A stretch of DNA of 38,413 nucleotides from Bacillota bacterium (GCA_023422005.1 JAEZSC010000105.1:1-38413), one strand, 5' to 3'; shown: positions 24,722 to 33,323, counted from the first letter of the stretch. Program-made: numbers and translations. Notes: generated by a model not told the origin, from the letters alone.

Positions 24722-25732
24722 TTAAAACAGCGCCATGTCGGGTTGCACCCGGCGCACGATCAGATTTGTGGTCAGGATCAAGATGAAACCGACCAGCGAC
24801 TGATAGAGGCCGGCGGCGGCGGCCAGGCCAAACTTGCCTCCGTTTGTCATCGTGTTGTAGACATACACATCGATGACGTTGGACACATCGCGCAGAGCAC
24901 CGCTGCCGTTTGGCATGCTGAAGAACATGTCGAAGTCGGAGTTGAAGATACGACCCACGGCCAGTATGCTCAGCAGCACCATGATGGGCACCAACTGCGG
25001 GATGGTGATCTTGCGGATCTGTTGGAAGCGGCTGGCGCCGTCGATGGCCGCGGCTTCATACATTTCCTGATCCAGGCCAGCGATGGTGGCCAGATAGATG
25101 ATGCTGCCATTGCCTGTATACTTCCACAGATTGAAGAACACGAAGATGAACGGCCAAGCCTGCGGCGTGGTGTACCAGGACACCGGGGCGATACCGAAGA
25201 GCTTGGTGATTTGGTTGACGACGCCCAGATCGGTGCTGAACAGCGCGAAAGCCAGGTAGCTTACGACGATCCAGGAGATGAAGTACGGGAAGAAGAAAAT
25301 GGTCTGATAGAGCTTGGCCGCCTTGCGATGTACCAGCTCATTGATGGCCAAAGCCAGGGCTACGCTGGCGAACAGGCCCAGCAAGATAAACACCAGATTG
25401 TAAAGGACGGTGTTGCGCGTGATGTTCAGCGCATCGGGCGTTGTGAAAAGAAACTGGAAGTTTTTGAACGCCACCCATGGGTTCTTGTAAATGAGTCCGT
25501 AAATGAATGGGTTTTGCAACCAAAAGCCCTTGGGCGGCATGGCGAGTTTGAACTCCTTGAACGCCATGATGATACCGGGCATGGGCAGATAGGCGAACAA
25601 CAAGAGGAACGAGAATCCCGGCAGCAGCATCGTGCCAAAGGCTAGATGCTTTTTGAATTCCCCCTTCCCCCATTTCCTTCTGCGTTTGAGCGGTTTTCCA
25701 GCGGTCTTCACCGTGTTCTGCAACACCGTCAT
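24722..25732 (-). CDS. carbohydrate ABC transporter permease (LplB-like)
   Basis: A 336-aa permease with six transmembrane helices and the EAA loop EAAAIDGASRFQQIRKITIP. The basic N-terminus (KRRRKWGKGEFKKH) is typical for the LplB group. First gene of the importer operon; start ATG 25732 with GGGAGG six bases upstream. Its mRNA leader is unusually long, about 190 bases from the predicted promoter. Confidence 0.93.
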   Translation of the reverse strand: MTVLQNTVKTAGKPLKRRRKWGKGEFKKHLAFGTMLLPGFSFLLLFAYLPMPGIIMAFKEFKLAMPPKGFWLQNPFIYGLIYKNPWVAFKNFQFLFTTPDALNITRNTVLYNLVFILLGLFASVALALAINELVHRKAAKLYQTIFFFPYFISWIVVSYLAFALFSTDLGVVNQITKLFGIAPVSWYTTPQAWPFIFVFFNLWKYTGNGSIIYLATIAGLDQEMYEAAAIDGASRFQQIRKITIPQLVPIMVLLSILAVGRIFNSDFDMFFSMPNGSGALRDVSNVIDVYVYNTMTNGGKFGLAAAAGLYQSLVGFILILTTNLIVRRVQPDMALF

Positions 25733-25777
25733 TTCAATCCTCCCAATCCATGTCGATTCATTTTATGCATTCTAACC

Positions 25778-25793
25778 GGGAATCGTTTTCATT
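25778..25793 (-). promoter_or_regulatory. cre-like catabolite control site in the importer leader
   Basis: The minus strand reads AATGAAAACGATTCCC. It matches the CcpA consensus TGAAARCGYTTTCA at 11 of 14 positions, with the central CG. It lies between promoter and start codon, where CcpA would act as a roadblock when preferred sugars are present. Confidence 0.4.
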
Positions 25794-25927
25794 TTCTACA
25801 CGTCTTTAATCATGCGAAAACATTGCGTCTCGGGTTTTCTGTACTTTTTATTGTATATGACTCCAGTCATTTTGTATGTTGGTTACATATTTCTTTCAAT
25901 TCCATACATTCCACATGCTATTTGTTT

Positions 25928-25956
25928 ATTATACGGACACGATATGTGAAATGCAA
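25928..25956 (-). promoter_or_regulatory. promoter of the sugar ABC importer operon
   Basis: Minus-strand -35 TTGCAT (25951-25956), 17-base spacer, -10 TATAAT (25928-25933). Predicted start about 25921. Confidence 0.75.
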
Positions 25957-25983
25957 CAAATTATACTGAGGTTTTATCTCCAG

Positions 25984-26022
25984 ATTGTCTAGCCAACCTT
26001 GCAAGCCAATTGTCTAGCCAAC
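25984..26022 (-). repeat. 14-bp direct repeat upstream of the importer promoter, likely activator site
   Basis: ATTGTCTAGCCAAC occurs at 25984-25997 and again at 26009-26022, exactly 25 bases apart, with a third partial copy of AGCCAA between them. The copies lie about 63-76 and 88-101 bases upstream of the predicted transcription start. Direct repeats at this place fit an AraC/YesN-type activator. No such regulator is adjacent to this operon. Confidence 0.6.
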
Positions 26023-26040
26023 TGCTTTGGTATCAAACAG

Positions 26041-26078
26041 AAGAAAAACAACCCGGCTGCCGATGGAACGGCAGCCGG
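26041..26078 (-). terminator. terminator of the DUF4432 gene
   Basis: CCCGGCTGCC (26051-26060) pairs with GGCAGCCGGG (26069-26078). On the minus strand the stem is followed by TTGTTTTTCT. It separates this gene from the importer operon. Confidence 0.88.
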
Positions 26079-26107
26079 GTCAAACGACTTATTGCTTGTG
26101 CAGTTCG

Positions 26108-27181
26108 TTACTCCATGCTCATGGTGCAAGCCGACAGAAATGCATCGATCTCCGAGCCTTCCAGAATCTCCAGCTCAAAGCCGAATTGCCTGCAGCCGAA
26201 TGCCTCAATGCTCTGCAGGCTGCCCCAGGCGCGCTCCTTGCTCTTGCCCTCCACATGGCAGTTGGCAGGCTCAATGCCCAGCGCGTAGTCGCCGGAAGCC
26301 ATGCACTTCCATTCCGTGGTCACCGGCAGGCGGCGCACATTGTAGCGCAGCGCCACGGCCAGATCCAGCGCATGGTTGCGCAGCAGCACGCAAGTGTTTC
26401 CCTCTTCGTCTGCCGGCATGTCGTGATAGAAGCACTGCTCGGCATAGCCGTCCTGCGGCCCGTGGAAGCCGCGGCATTGGGCAGTGCCCTTGGCGGCCAC
26501 TTCGTCGCGGGGCCGGGAGGCGGCGCCCCGGGGCAGCAACAATTGTAGGTCCGGCCCCAGGAATGGGAAGCCGAAGTTGATATGGTACAGCAGCATCAAA
26601 TCTTCTGAGAAGCACGCTTCGTTGTGCACCTCGTCCAGCACGCGGATGCGCTTTTCACCCAGCGACGTCTCGATGCGCCGGCGCAGCACCAGGTTTTCAC
26701 CAAAGAGCCGGGCCTCGCGCATCTCGCCGCTCAGGGCGATGCGGTAGTCGTCACCGTGCCAGGCTGCCTCCACGGCGAAATTGTCCGCCGCAATGTTGCC
26801 GATACGGCCGTGCAGCGTGTGCTGCTCGCCCATATCCTCACCGCCGGCGCCGGCGTTGCGCAGGCCGCAGGTGTCCAGCAGCCCACCCTGGAAGTAGTGG
26901 TGGAACTCTCCCAGCGGTGCAAAGTACTGCGGCGCTGTAACGCCGGCCTTGGCCACGAAACCCAGGTTGATGCCTTTGTAGCGCACGTCGAAGATGTCCA
27001 TGCACTTGTCAGGCAGTACGGTAAACTCCAGCGCGCCACCGGTCTTTACGGCCACAGCCTTGGAGCCGCCACCTCTGCCGGTCAGCATTTGCGTGACCCG
27101 CGCCTCTGCCAGTTGGCTGATGTGGCCCACGCTGCGCAGAATCTCCTGCCGGGTCATTTCCTTGCCCAGATACTTTGCCAT
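26108..27181 (-). CDS. aldose 1-epimerase-like protein (DUF4432 family)
   Basis: A 357-aa protein of the galactose-mutarotase-like fold, DUF4432 group. Seen features include LPDKCMDIFDVRYKGINLGF, the His-containing QHTLHGRIGN, YHINFGFPFLG and the C-terminal ALGIEPANCH with its conserved Glu. Related enzymes interconvert sugar anomers or related isomers. The frame is open for another 99 codons upstream, but GGGAGG seven bases before the ATG at 27181 fixes the start, and the upstream part covers the divergent promoters. Own promoter and terminator. Its place beside the importer suggests a role in handling the imported sugar. Confidence 0.85.
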   Translation of the reverse strand: MAKYLGKEMTRQEILRSVGHISQLAEARVTQMLTGRGGGSKAVAVKTGGALEFTVLPDKCMDIFDVRYKGINLGFVAKAGVTAPQYFAPLGEFHHYFQGGLLDTCGLRNAGAGGEDMGEQHTLHGRIGNIAADNFAVEAAWHGDDYRIALSGEMREARLFGENLVLRRRIETSLGEKRIRVLDEVHNEACFSEDLMLLYHINFGFPFLGPDLQLLLPRGAASRPRDEVAAKGTAQCRGFHGPQDGYAEQCFYHDMPADEEGNTCVLLRNHALDLAVALRYNVRRLPVTTEWKCMASGDYALGIEPANCHVEGKSKERAWGSLQSIEAFGCRQFGFELEILEGSEIDAFLSACTMSME

Positions 27182-27272
27182 AACCCATCCTCCCTTCAGT
27201 CGACGCCGTGTGGCGTTATTCCTAAAAACAGGGCCTTCGCCTGTCTGTATGAAATCTTCAAATCCACACATC

Positions 27273-27278
27273 ATTATA
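27273..27278 (-). promoter_or_regulatory. -10 box of the DUF4432 gene promoter
   Basis: Minus-strand TATAAT in the context TTTCTGTTATAAT, shared with the promoter at 22053-22058. No good -35 is seen at 16-18 bases, so an activator may be needed. Confidence 0.45.
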
Positions 27279-27319
27279 ACAGAAAGCGCAACGCATGGGA
27301 GTCGCCCACCGTTGCTCCG

Positions 27320-27348
27320 TTGCGAAAATACCGGAAATGTGATAAAAT
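27320..27348 (+). promoter_or_regulatory. promoter of the PRPP synthetase-like gene
   Basis: -35 TTGCGA (27320-27325), 17-base spacer, -10 TAAAAT (27343-27348). A second -35-like TTGACA lies further downstream near 27373 but has no good -10. Divergent from the DUF4432 gene. Confidence 0.5.
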
Positions 27349-27419
27349 GAAACAAATTCGTAACAAAATTGACAATTGCATATCTTTGACCGGCACAATA
27401 GAAAAGGAGCGATCCCTCG

Positions 27420-28568
27420 ATGGTGATGGAAAGTACCGAAAAGGCCTTTGACGCAGAGCATTTGGGCGTGATCGGCATGCGTGGATGTGAAGAACTGGCG
27501 CAAAGCGTGGACAGCTACCTGCGTTGGTGGCACCCGGAAGACACCGACGAAACCCGCAGTCTTAAGTCAACCCGTAGTTTTCTGATTTCCGCCACCTGTC
27601 CCAGGTTTGGCTCCGGCGAGGCCAAGGGCCTCATCCGCCAGTCGGTTCGCGGCCATGACCTGTTCATCATCTGCGACATGTTCAACTATGGCGTGACCTA
27701 TCGCATGTACGATCAGATTGTACCCATGAGCCCTGACGACCATTACCAGGACCTCAAGCGCATCATCTCAGCCTGCGGCGGCAAGGCCAGACGCATCACC
27801 GTGATCATGCCCATGCTCTACGAGGGGCGACAGCACAAGCGCAGCTCCCGCGAATCTCTGGATTGCGCCATCGCTCTGCAGGAGATCGTGCACATGGGCG
27901 TGGACAACATCATCACCTTCGACGCCCATGACCCGCGCGTGCAGAACGCCATTCCGCTCAGCGGTTTCGAGAATGTAAAACCCTCCTACCAGATGCTCAA
28001 GGCCCTGGAAAACCAGGTGCCGGACATCAGGTTCCACCGGGACAAGCTTATGATCATCTCCCCCGACGAAGGCGCCATGGGCCGCTGCATCTATTATTCG
28101 TCGGTGCTGGGTGTGGACCTGGGCATGTTCTACAAGCGCCGCAACTACTCGGTCATCGTAAACGGACGCAACCCCATCGAAGCCCATGAATATTTGGGCG
28201 CCGATGTGTCGGGTAAGGACGTCATTATCGTGGACGACATGATCTCCTCGGGCGAATCCATGCTGGACATCGCCAAGCAGCTCCACGAGCGCAAAGCGCG
28301 GCGGGTGTTCGTGTTCTCCACCTTCGGTCTGTTCGTGGAAGGTTTGCAGGCCTTTGACGATGCCTTCGAGGCCGGCATGATCGAGAAGGTTTTCACGACC
28401 AACCTGATATACCGCACACAGGAGTTGCTGCGCCGCAAGTGGTATGTGGAAGTGGATATGTCCAAATACATCGCCTACATCGTGGATACGCTGTATCAGG
28501 ACAAGTCCATGAGCGGGCTGCTCAACCCCGCGGATCGCATCAAGGCGCTGGTAGATCGCAACAGATAG
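27420..28568 (+). CDS. ribose-phosphate pyrophosphokinase-like protein, divergent clostridial type
   Basis: 382 aa, longer than the usual 310-320 of PRPP synthetases. The phosphoribosyl-binding loop DVIIVDDMISSGESM (about 267-281) is well conserved, and NIITFDAHDPRVQNAIPLSG occupies the place of the metal/ribose-phosphate loop, although the classical DLHAxQIQGFF wording is changed. It would make PRPP from ribose-5-phosphate and ATP for nucleotide synthesis. Because the loop differs, this could be a second, specialised copy or one with altered activity. Start ATG 27420 with AAGGAG 10 bases upstream. Its position between sugar genes is not explained. Confidence 0.87.
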   Translation: MVMESTEKAFDAEHLGVIGMRGCEELAQSVDSYLRWWHPEDTDETRSLKSTRSFLISATCPRFGSGEAKGLIRQSVRGHDLFIICDMFNYGVTYRMYDQIVPMSPDDHYQDLKRIISACGGKARRITVIMPMLYEGRQHKRSSRESLDCAIALQEIVHMGVDNIITFDAHDPRVQNAIPLSGFENVKPSYQMLKALENQVPDIRFHRDKLMIISPDEGAMGRCIYYSSVLGVDLGMFYKRRNYSVIVNGRNPIEAHEYLGADVSGKDVIIVDDMISSGESMLDIAKQLHERKARRVFVFSTFGLFVEGLQAFDDAFEAGMIEKVFTTNLIYRTQELLRRKWYVEVDMSKYIAYIVDTLYQDKSMSGLLNPADRIKALVDRNR

Positions 28569-28631
28569 CGCATATCCATAAAGCAAGGGTACACGGCCAG
28601 GCACTCAACAGATTGACAAGGAGATGCGCGC

Positions 28632-29849
28632 ATGTCGGTGTTGAAGGTCATGCAGGTTGGGATCGGCGGTTACGGTGAGGCATATCTCAAGCCGATGCTG
28701 GAGAATCTGCCCAACGATCGCTGGGAGCTGGTTGGCGTGGTGGATCCCATGGCTGATAAAAGCTCTCTGTTTTCGCAGATCGTCGAAAAAAGGATCCCCG
28801 TCTACTCCTCCATCGAGGAGTTCTACACAGACGCAAGCGCCGATCTTGTCATCATCGCAGCGCCGATCAGCTTCCATCGCTTCTACACGGTCTTCGCGCT
28901 GGAGCATGGCAGCAACGTGCTGTGCGAGAAACCCATTGCCGCCACGATGAGCGACGCCGAGGCGATGCGCGAAGCCGAACAACGCTTCGGGAAGTTCGTA
29001 GCCATCGGGTTCCAGTGGTCGTTCTCCGACGCCATGCTCGCGGCCAAGCAGGATTATCTGGACGGCAAGTTTGGAAAGCCTGTTCAATTCAAAACCCATG
29101 TGCTGTGGGCGCGGGGATGGAACTATTACGCACGAAACAATTGGGCCGGCCGATATCGGGACCGGCAGGGGAATTGGGTGCTGGATTCCGTCGCCCACAA
29201 TGCCACAGCCCACTACCTGCACAGCCAGTATTTCATGCAGGGTACGGCGCTGGACCGCAGCGCGCAGCCGGTGACCCTGCAGGCGGAGCTGTATCGCGCC
29301 AACGACATTGAGAATTTCGACACCTGCGCGCTTCGGGCAGTGACGGACACGGGCTGCGAAGTGCTCTACTATGCAACCCACGCTGTGGACCGGCACGACG
29401 AGCCGGTGTTTGAGTACCGCTATGAGCGGGCCACTCTGCGATACAACGGCGGCAGCGGCGCTCCGCAAAACCGGCTGATCGCAAGCTACCCCGACGGTAC
29501 AACCAGGGAGTATGGCAGTCCCGATCCGGGAACCTACGGAAAGCTGATGACCTGCCTGGACGCCATCGAATCTGGCAAGCCCGTACCCTGCGGCATCCAA
29601 ACCGCCATGGCGCACCTGATCACGATCAACTACCTGGCCGACCACGTTGCGATCCATTCTTTCCCGAAGGAATCGGTCGTTCAGGACAGCGCCTTCGAGC
29701 GGACCTATGTGCCCGGGCTGGCGGAAGCGCTCCTGCAATGTTATGACGCAGGCAAGCTCCCTTCAGAAAGCGGGTTCCCGTGGGCGGCAACCGCGCCTGT
29801 GATGCAGACAGCCGGGTACAAGGGCTTCCCGGCGTCGCACGGGCGGTGA
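28632..29849 (+). CDS. Gfo/Idh/MocA family oxidoreductase
   Basis: 405 aa. The N-terminal NAD(P) domain has the glycine loop GIGGYG (10-15) after a short strand, and the family signature CEKPIAA with Glu99-Lys100-Pro101. A C-terminal alpha/beta substrate domain follows, with GFQWSFSDAM and a region around HNATAHYLHSQ likely to line the active site. Such enzymes oxidise or reduce sugars, inositols or their acid derivatives. Start ATG 28632 with AAGGAG eight bases before; 63 bases after the PRPP gene, no separate promoter seen. Together with the GH38 enzyme and importer it points to use of an uncommon glycan. Confidence 0.9.
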   Translation: MSVLKVMQVGIGGYGEAYLKPMLENLPNDRWELVGVVDPMADKSSLFSQIVEKRIPVYSSIEEFYTDASADLVIIAAPISFHRFYTVFALEHGSNVLCEKPIAATMSDAEAMREAEQRFGKFVAIGFQWSFSDAMLAAKQDYLDGKFGKPVQFKTHVLWARGWNYYARNNWAGRYRDRQGNWVLDSVAHNATAHYLHSQYFMQGTALDRSAQPVTLQAELYRANDIENFDTCALRAVTDTGCEVLYYATHAVDRHDEPVFEYRYERATLRYNGGSGAPQNRLIASYPDGTTREYGSPDPGTYGKLMTCLDAIESGKPVPCGIQTAMAHLITINYLADHVAIHSFPKESVVQDSAFERTYVPGLAEALLQCYDAGKLPSESGFPWAATAPVMQTAGYKGFPASHGR

Positions 29850-29881
29850 GCGTAAGGGTCAGTCATAAAATTCCATAGAAT

Positions 29882-29924
29882 AAAGAACGGTTGCGCCATG
29901 GGTTTCAGGCGCAACCGTTTTCTT
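29882..29924. terminator. bidirectional terminator between Gfo/Idh/MocA and GH38 genes
   Basis: AACGGTTGCGCC (29886-29897) pairs perfectly with GGCGCAACCGTT (29908-29919). The plus strand continues TTCTT; the minus strand continues CTTTATT. The genes converge here, so it can serve both. Confidence 0.88.
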
Positions 29925-29940
29925 GCGGGTGAATTCTGAC

Positions 29941-32379
29941 TCACTGGATATAGAACGCCAGCAATCCTTCGTTGAGCACACGGCAGCGCTCGATGGATTC
30001 CCGGGCGTCGGTCTTTGCGTGGTGAAGCTGCAGATTGTACTCGAACTCATAGAATCCCGACAGATCCACCTTGAAGTTGGTCTCCCAGAAGTTGTTCATC
30101 AGCCAGGAATATACGACCGAGCGGTTGAGCGCCACGTCCTGCCCGTCGCACAGCCGGATGGGGTGGTGCTGCAAGCCCCCCATCATGATCAGCGGCGCAT
30201 CCTTGATGGCCACGCTGAGGGCGCCTTCCGGCGCGACCAGCGCCATACCGCTCTGCAGCAGATAGAAATCCTGGTTGGTGCCGGGTATCTGGTCGATGCC
30301 GGGGCGCAGCACACAGCCGGTCTTCTCCACGAACAATTCCTCCTGCGCGCCCATTGTGAAGGGCAGCGGCACATAGAGGTTTTCCGGCTCCCAATGGCTC
30401 TCCTTGTGCAGCTGCACCATGGCATTGATTCTGGGGATGTCGCGGTACACCTTGAGCTGCACAGCATACCGTTTGGTGCCCTCCAGGTCATAGAGCAGTT
30501 CCACCTTGGCATACACCTGCCCCACGGACAGCACGCGAATATCTCTGAGCACGGCGCAATGCTGGCGGGTGGCCGCGGAGCTGCGGTTCCGGCCCATGGC
30601 GCGGCGCACCTCGGTGGGGCCCGCGCCCATATCGGTGCGCTGGTATATGCCGCAGAAGGGTGCGGCCTGGGCATCCGGGCGCACCAGTTCGGCCCCCGTA
30701 TGCTTGTCCACGATAGAAGCCACCCCGGTCTTCCCGTCAAAACTTACGCGCAGCAGGTCGGTCTCAATGCCGTGGGGCGTGGCGGTGATCTGCCCCGGTA
30801 CAAAGGGCAGCGCCAGATCGGCCACTCCCTCGGAACCCGCCACGGCAGCGCTTGTGCTGGTGGCAGCCGGTACAGCCCGCTTGCGCCGGATGCGCAGCAC
30901 CCGTTCTTCGCGGGGAGCCAGCTCTATCAACACCTCGATCTCCCGGGCGCGGCTGATTTGCGTGCCCTGAGACGGAAGCACAGTACCGGTCTGTTCATCC
31001 ACAACCTCGGCGAAGTCCTCCCATCTGCCGCCGGTGAAGAAATCGCCTTCCAGCGCCTCCCAATGCTCCATATACAGGCGAACGGTGTCGCGCACGGCGC
31101 TGCCATGGGGGTTGACCGCGCGGTACAGCTTTTCCCGGTCGGGCAGTATCGTGGTCTCGCCCTTGGCGGCCAGTATGCGGTCCAGGTTGCGCGACGCGGC
31201 GACATTGGCCTCCACCGCATAGCCGGTCTTGCGCAGGTCCAGGTCGTTGACCAGCGTGACCCATGGTTCCGCCACCGAGGAGGAATACCCCCACGTGTGC
31301 TCGGCATACAGCATGACGTTGTCCTGCGCCCGCTCCACAAGTTCCCGCGAGCCCAGCGCACCTTCGGGGTCCAGCTTGCGGGCCAGGCTCAGCTTGCGCT
31401 GGGCATCGCGGCATTGCTTCACCGCGGCGGGTGTGGAGCCCACGCCGTCCGCCCACCAGTCGTTGAAATCGCCGCGATACACCGGCAGCTGCGGCTTGGC
31501 GGCCCGCAGCGCCGAGAAGAAGTCGTCCAGCGTGCTCATGCGCAGCGTCACGTCGCCGCCGTGGGCCTGGTTCCACCGGGCGATGAACTCCATGATGCGG
31601 CCGTTGGGGCAGCCGTTGTCGGTGATCACGCCGCTGACCATGATCGGAATGATGTCGTAGGGATATCCCTCCCGCTCCAGGTTTTCCAGATAGCGAAGGA
31701 TGCGCTTCTCCGCCACGCCGAAGGGGTCGGTATAGACCTGCTCTCTGAGCTCATCGCGTATCGTGTAGCTGGTGCCGCCGTTGGGGGCGATCACGAATTC
31801 GTTTCCCAGGTGGTAGACATCGCCCACCCAAGTCAGCAGACGGCTGCCGTCGGGAGCCTCCCACCAGAAGGCATTGTTCTTGGCGTAGGTTGGGAACATG
31901 CCGTGATGGGTGTGGATGCAGGAGATCAGGTTTTCCACACCGGCTTCGGTCAACGCCTGGGCATAGCCCCAGGCATAGCCGTTAACGTCGGCAGTCATGG
32001 CGCTCCTGGCTTCTCCCACGCCTTGCAGCGCTTCCATCCCCCGGCGCAGCTTGGAGCGCAGCACGCCCATGTCCACAAGCTCCGTCATGTTCAGATAATT
32101 GCCGGACAGGCCGATCTCGCCGGTCGCCACATATTTGCAGAAATCGTCCAGATACCGCTGCGGCGCCTGCTCAAAAAAGCGCTCCACCTGCCACAGGTTC
32201 TCACAGGTCCACTTGAAGCCCAGCCATTGGGGCTTCTCACCGGAGTGAATACGATTGAGGATGTCGACGGCCTGCTTGATGAAATCCACATGGTAGCGCT
32301 CCAGCTTTTCCTGGCGCTCGGTATAGCCGATGTCCGTGTGGGAATGGTGGACGACATGCATGGTCCAGCGTCGGTTCAT
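29941..32379 (-). CDS. alpha-mannosidase-like glycoside hydrolase family 38
   Basis: An 812-aa GH38 enzyme. The N-terminal catalytic domain starts with HHSHTDIGYT, whose His14 and Asp16 bind the zinc ion. The nucleophile is predicted as Asp131 in MTADVNGYAWG, and HTHHG adds further metal-site histidines. The C-terminal half is beta-rich. GH38 enzymes remove alpha-mannose, often from N-glycans, but this bacterial subgroup may act on other linkages. There is no signal peptide, so it works on imported material. Start ATG 32379 with GAGGAG eight bases before. It lies downstream of pgeF on the same strand, with a hairpin in between. Confidence 0.92.
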   Translation of the reverse strand: MNRRWTMHVVHHSHTDIGYTERQEKLERYHVDFIKQAVDILNRIHSGEKPQWLGFKWTCENLWQVERFFEQAPQRYLDDFCKYVATGEIGLSGNYLNMTELVDMGVLRSKLRRGMEALQGVGEARSAMTADVNGYAWGYAQALTEAGVENLISCIHTHHGMFPTYAKNNAFWWEAPDGSRLLTWVGDVYHLGNEFVIAPNGGTSYTIRDELREQVYTDPFGVAEKRILRYLENLEREGYPYDIIPIMVSGVITDNGCPNGRIMEFIARWNQAHGGDVTLRMSTLDDFFSALRAAKPQLPVYRGDFNDWWADGVGSTPAAVKQCRDAQRKLSLARKLDPEGALGSRELVERAQDNVMLYAEHTWGYSSSVAEPWVTLVNDLDLRKTGYAVEANVAASRNLDRILAAKGETTILPDREKLYRAVNPHGSAVRDTVRLYMEHWEALEGDFFTGGRWEDFAEVVDEQTGTVLPSQGTQISRAREIEVLIELAPREERVLRIRRKRAVPAATSTSAAVAGSEGVADLALPFVPGQITATPHGIETDLLRVSFDGKTGVASIVDKHTGAELVRPDAQAAPFCGIYQRTDMGAGPTEVRRAMGRNRSSAATRQHCAVLRDIRVLSVGQVYAKVELLYDLEGTKRYAVQLKVYRDIPRINAMVQLHKESHWEPENLYVPLPFTMGAQEELFVEKTGCVLRPGIDQIPGTNQDFYLLQSGMALVAPEGALSVAIKDAPLIMMGGLQHHPIRLCDGQDVALNRSVVYSWLMNNFWETNFKVDLSGFYEFEYNLQLHHAKTDARESIERCRVLNEGLLAFYIQ

Positions 32380-32395
32380 GGGGCATTCTCCTCAC

Positions 32396-32449
32396 AAAAA
32401 GATACACCCCGAGCATAGAGCCGGCCGGTTCGCCGGTCAACGCTCGGGG
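32396..32449 (-). terminator. two-tier hairpin between pgeF and the GH38 gene
   Basis: CCCCGAGC (32407-32414) pairs with GCTCGGGG (32442-32449), and inside it CCGGC (32421-32425) pairs with GCCGG (32432-32436). On the minus strand TGTATCTTTTT follows. It is likely the terminator of the nrdR-pgeF transcript, or an attenuator in the GH38 leader, since I see no clear promoter between it and the GH38 start. Confidence 0.6.
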
Positions 32450-32510
32450 CTGTGAACTTTTGCAATTTATTGCCGTCTTTTACATGTAAAAAATTCAGTC
32501 ATGCCAGCGA

Positions 32511-33314
32511 TCACGCCAACAGCATCAGAAACGCCGCCATGGCGCCGGTCTTGCCTCGCTCCGCGCGATGGGAGAAGAACGTATCCGTGTTGCAGGCGGT
32601 GCACAGGCCGGCCACGCAAACATTTTCCGGCGGCACGCCCATCTCCTGCAGCTGGCGCCGGTTGCATTCCCACAGGTCCACCCGGTCGCCGCTCACAAGG
32701 CCCCAGCCGGGGAAGCTCTCTTCGAACACCGCCGAAACATCCGGGCCCACCTGAAAGCAGCACGGGCCGATGGATGGGCCGATGGCCGCCAGGCAATTCT
32801 CGGGACGGGTGCCGTATACCTCAGCCATGCGCCGCAGGCCTTCCTGGGCGATGCGCTCGGCAGTACCCCGCCAGCCGGCGTGCAGCAGCGCGATGGCCGG
32901 GCGGGCCCGGTCCACCAGATAAATGCTTACGCAGTCGGCGCTGTGCTTTACCAGCGCCACGCCCGGCCGGTCGGTCATCAGGCCGTCGGCCTCGGGGCTG
33001 ATGTCGCCGTCAAAGACGCCCCGGCCCACATGAGCCTCGCACACCTGGAGAACCTGGGCGCGGTGCACCTGGCGGCTGACAGCCAGGCCCTCTGGGGGGA
33101 AGCCCGCCGCGGCCCCCACGCGCCGATAATTCTCGCGGACATTTTCCGGCGTGTCCTTTCGGCTGAAGCTCAAGTTCAGCGTGGCCGTCTCGCCGGTGCT
33201 CACGCCGCCCAACCGCGTGGTAAAGGCTGCGCGCACCGGTGCGGCCTTTTCCAAAAAAGGAACGGCGTAATACGTCACGCCGTTCCGTACTGTTCTTTCA
33301 AAATCCTGGGTCAT
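32511..33314 (-). CDS. pgeF: peptidoglycan editing factor PgeF (YfiH/laccase-domain family)
   Basis: A 267-aa PgeF/YfiH protein. Zinc-site residues are His84 (RQVH), Cys128 (HSADC) and His145 (LLHAGWRGT), and AAIGPSIGPCCF is the family signature. The family has been described as purine nucleoside phosphorylase/adenosine deaminase and as an editor that removes wrongly built peptidoglycan precursors in E. coli. Start ATG 33314 has GGAGG right at the end of nrdR, nine bases away, so the two are co-translated. Confidence 0.93.
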   Translation of the reverse strand: MTQDFERTVRNGVTYYAVPFLEKAAPVRAAFTTRLGGVSTGETATLNLSFSRKDTPENVRENYRRVGAAAGFPPEGLAVSRQVHRAQVLQVCEAHVGRGVFDGDISPEADGLMTDRPGVALVKHSADCVSIYLVDRARPAIALLHAGWRGTAERIAQEGLRRMAEVYGTRPENCLAAIGPSIGPCCFQVGPDVSAVFEESFPGWGLVSGDRVDLWECNRRQLQEMGVPPENVCVAGLCTACNTDTFFSHRAERGKTGAMAAFLMLLA

Positions 33315-33323
33315 GGTCCTCCG

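Larger units (their letters stand above)
25733..26040. other. long regulatory region ahead of the sugar importer operon, no gene
   Basis: This AT-rich gap holds no convincing coding frame. From the importer start outward it contains a cre-like site (25778-25793), a 14-base palindrome ATGACTccAGTCAT (25857-25870), a strong promoter (25928-25956) and a 14-bp direct repeat (25984-26022). All look like control elements of the importer. Confidence 0.7.

Noticed and set aside
27182..27478. 99-codon upstream extension of the DUF4432 frame
   Set aside because: It crosses the divergent promoter region and the start of the PRPP gene, and GGGAGG marks the ATG at 27181.
29923..32418. Plus-strand open frame of about 830 codons opposite the GH38 gene
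   Set aside because: Antisense by-product of high GC; no motif and no ribosome site, while the minus strand has all GH38 motifs.
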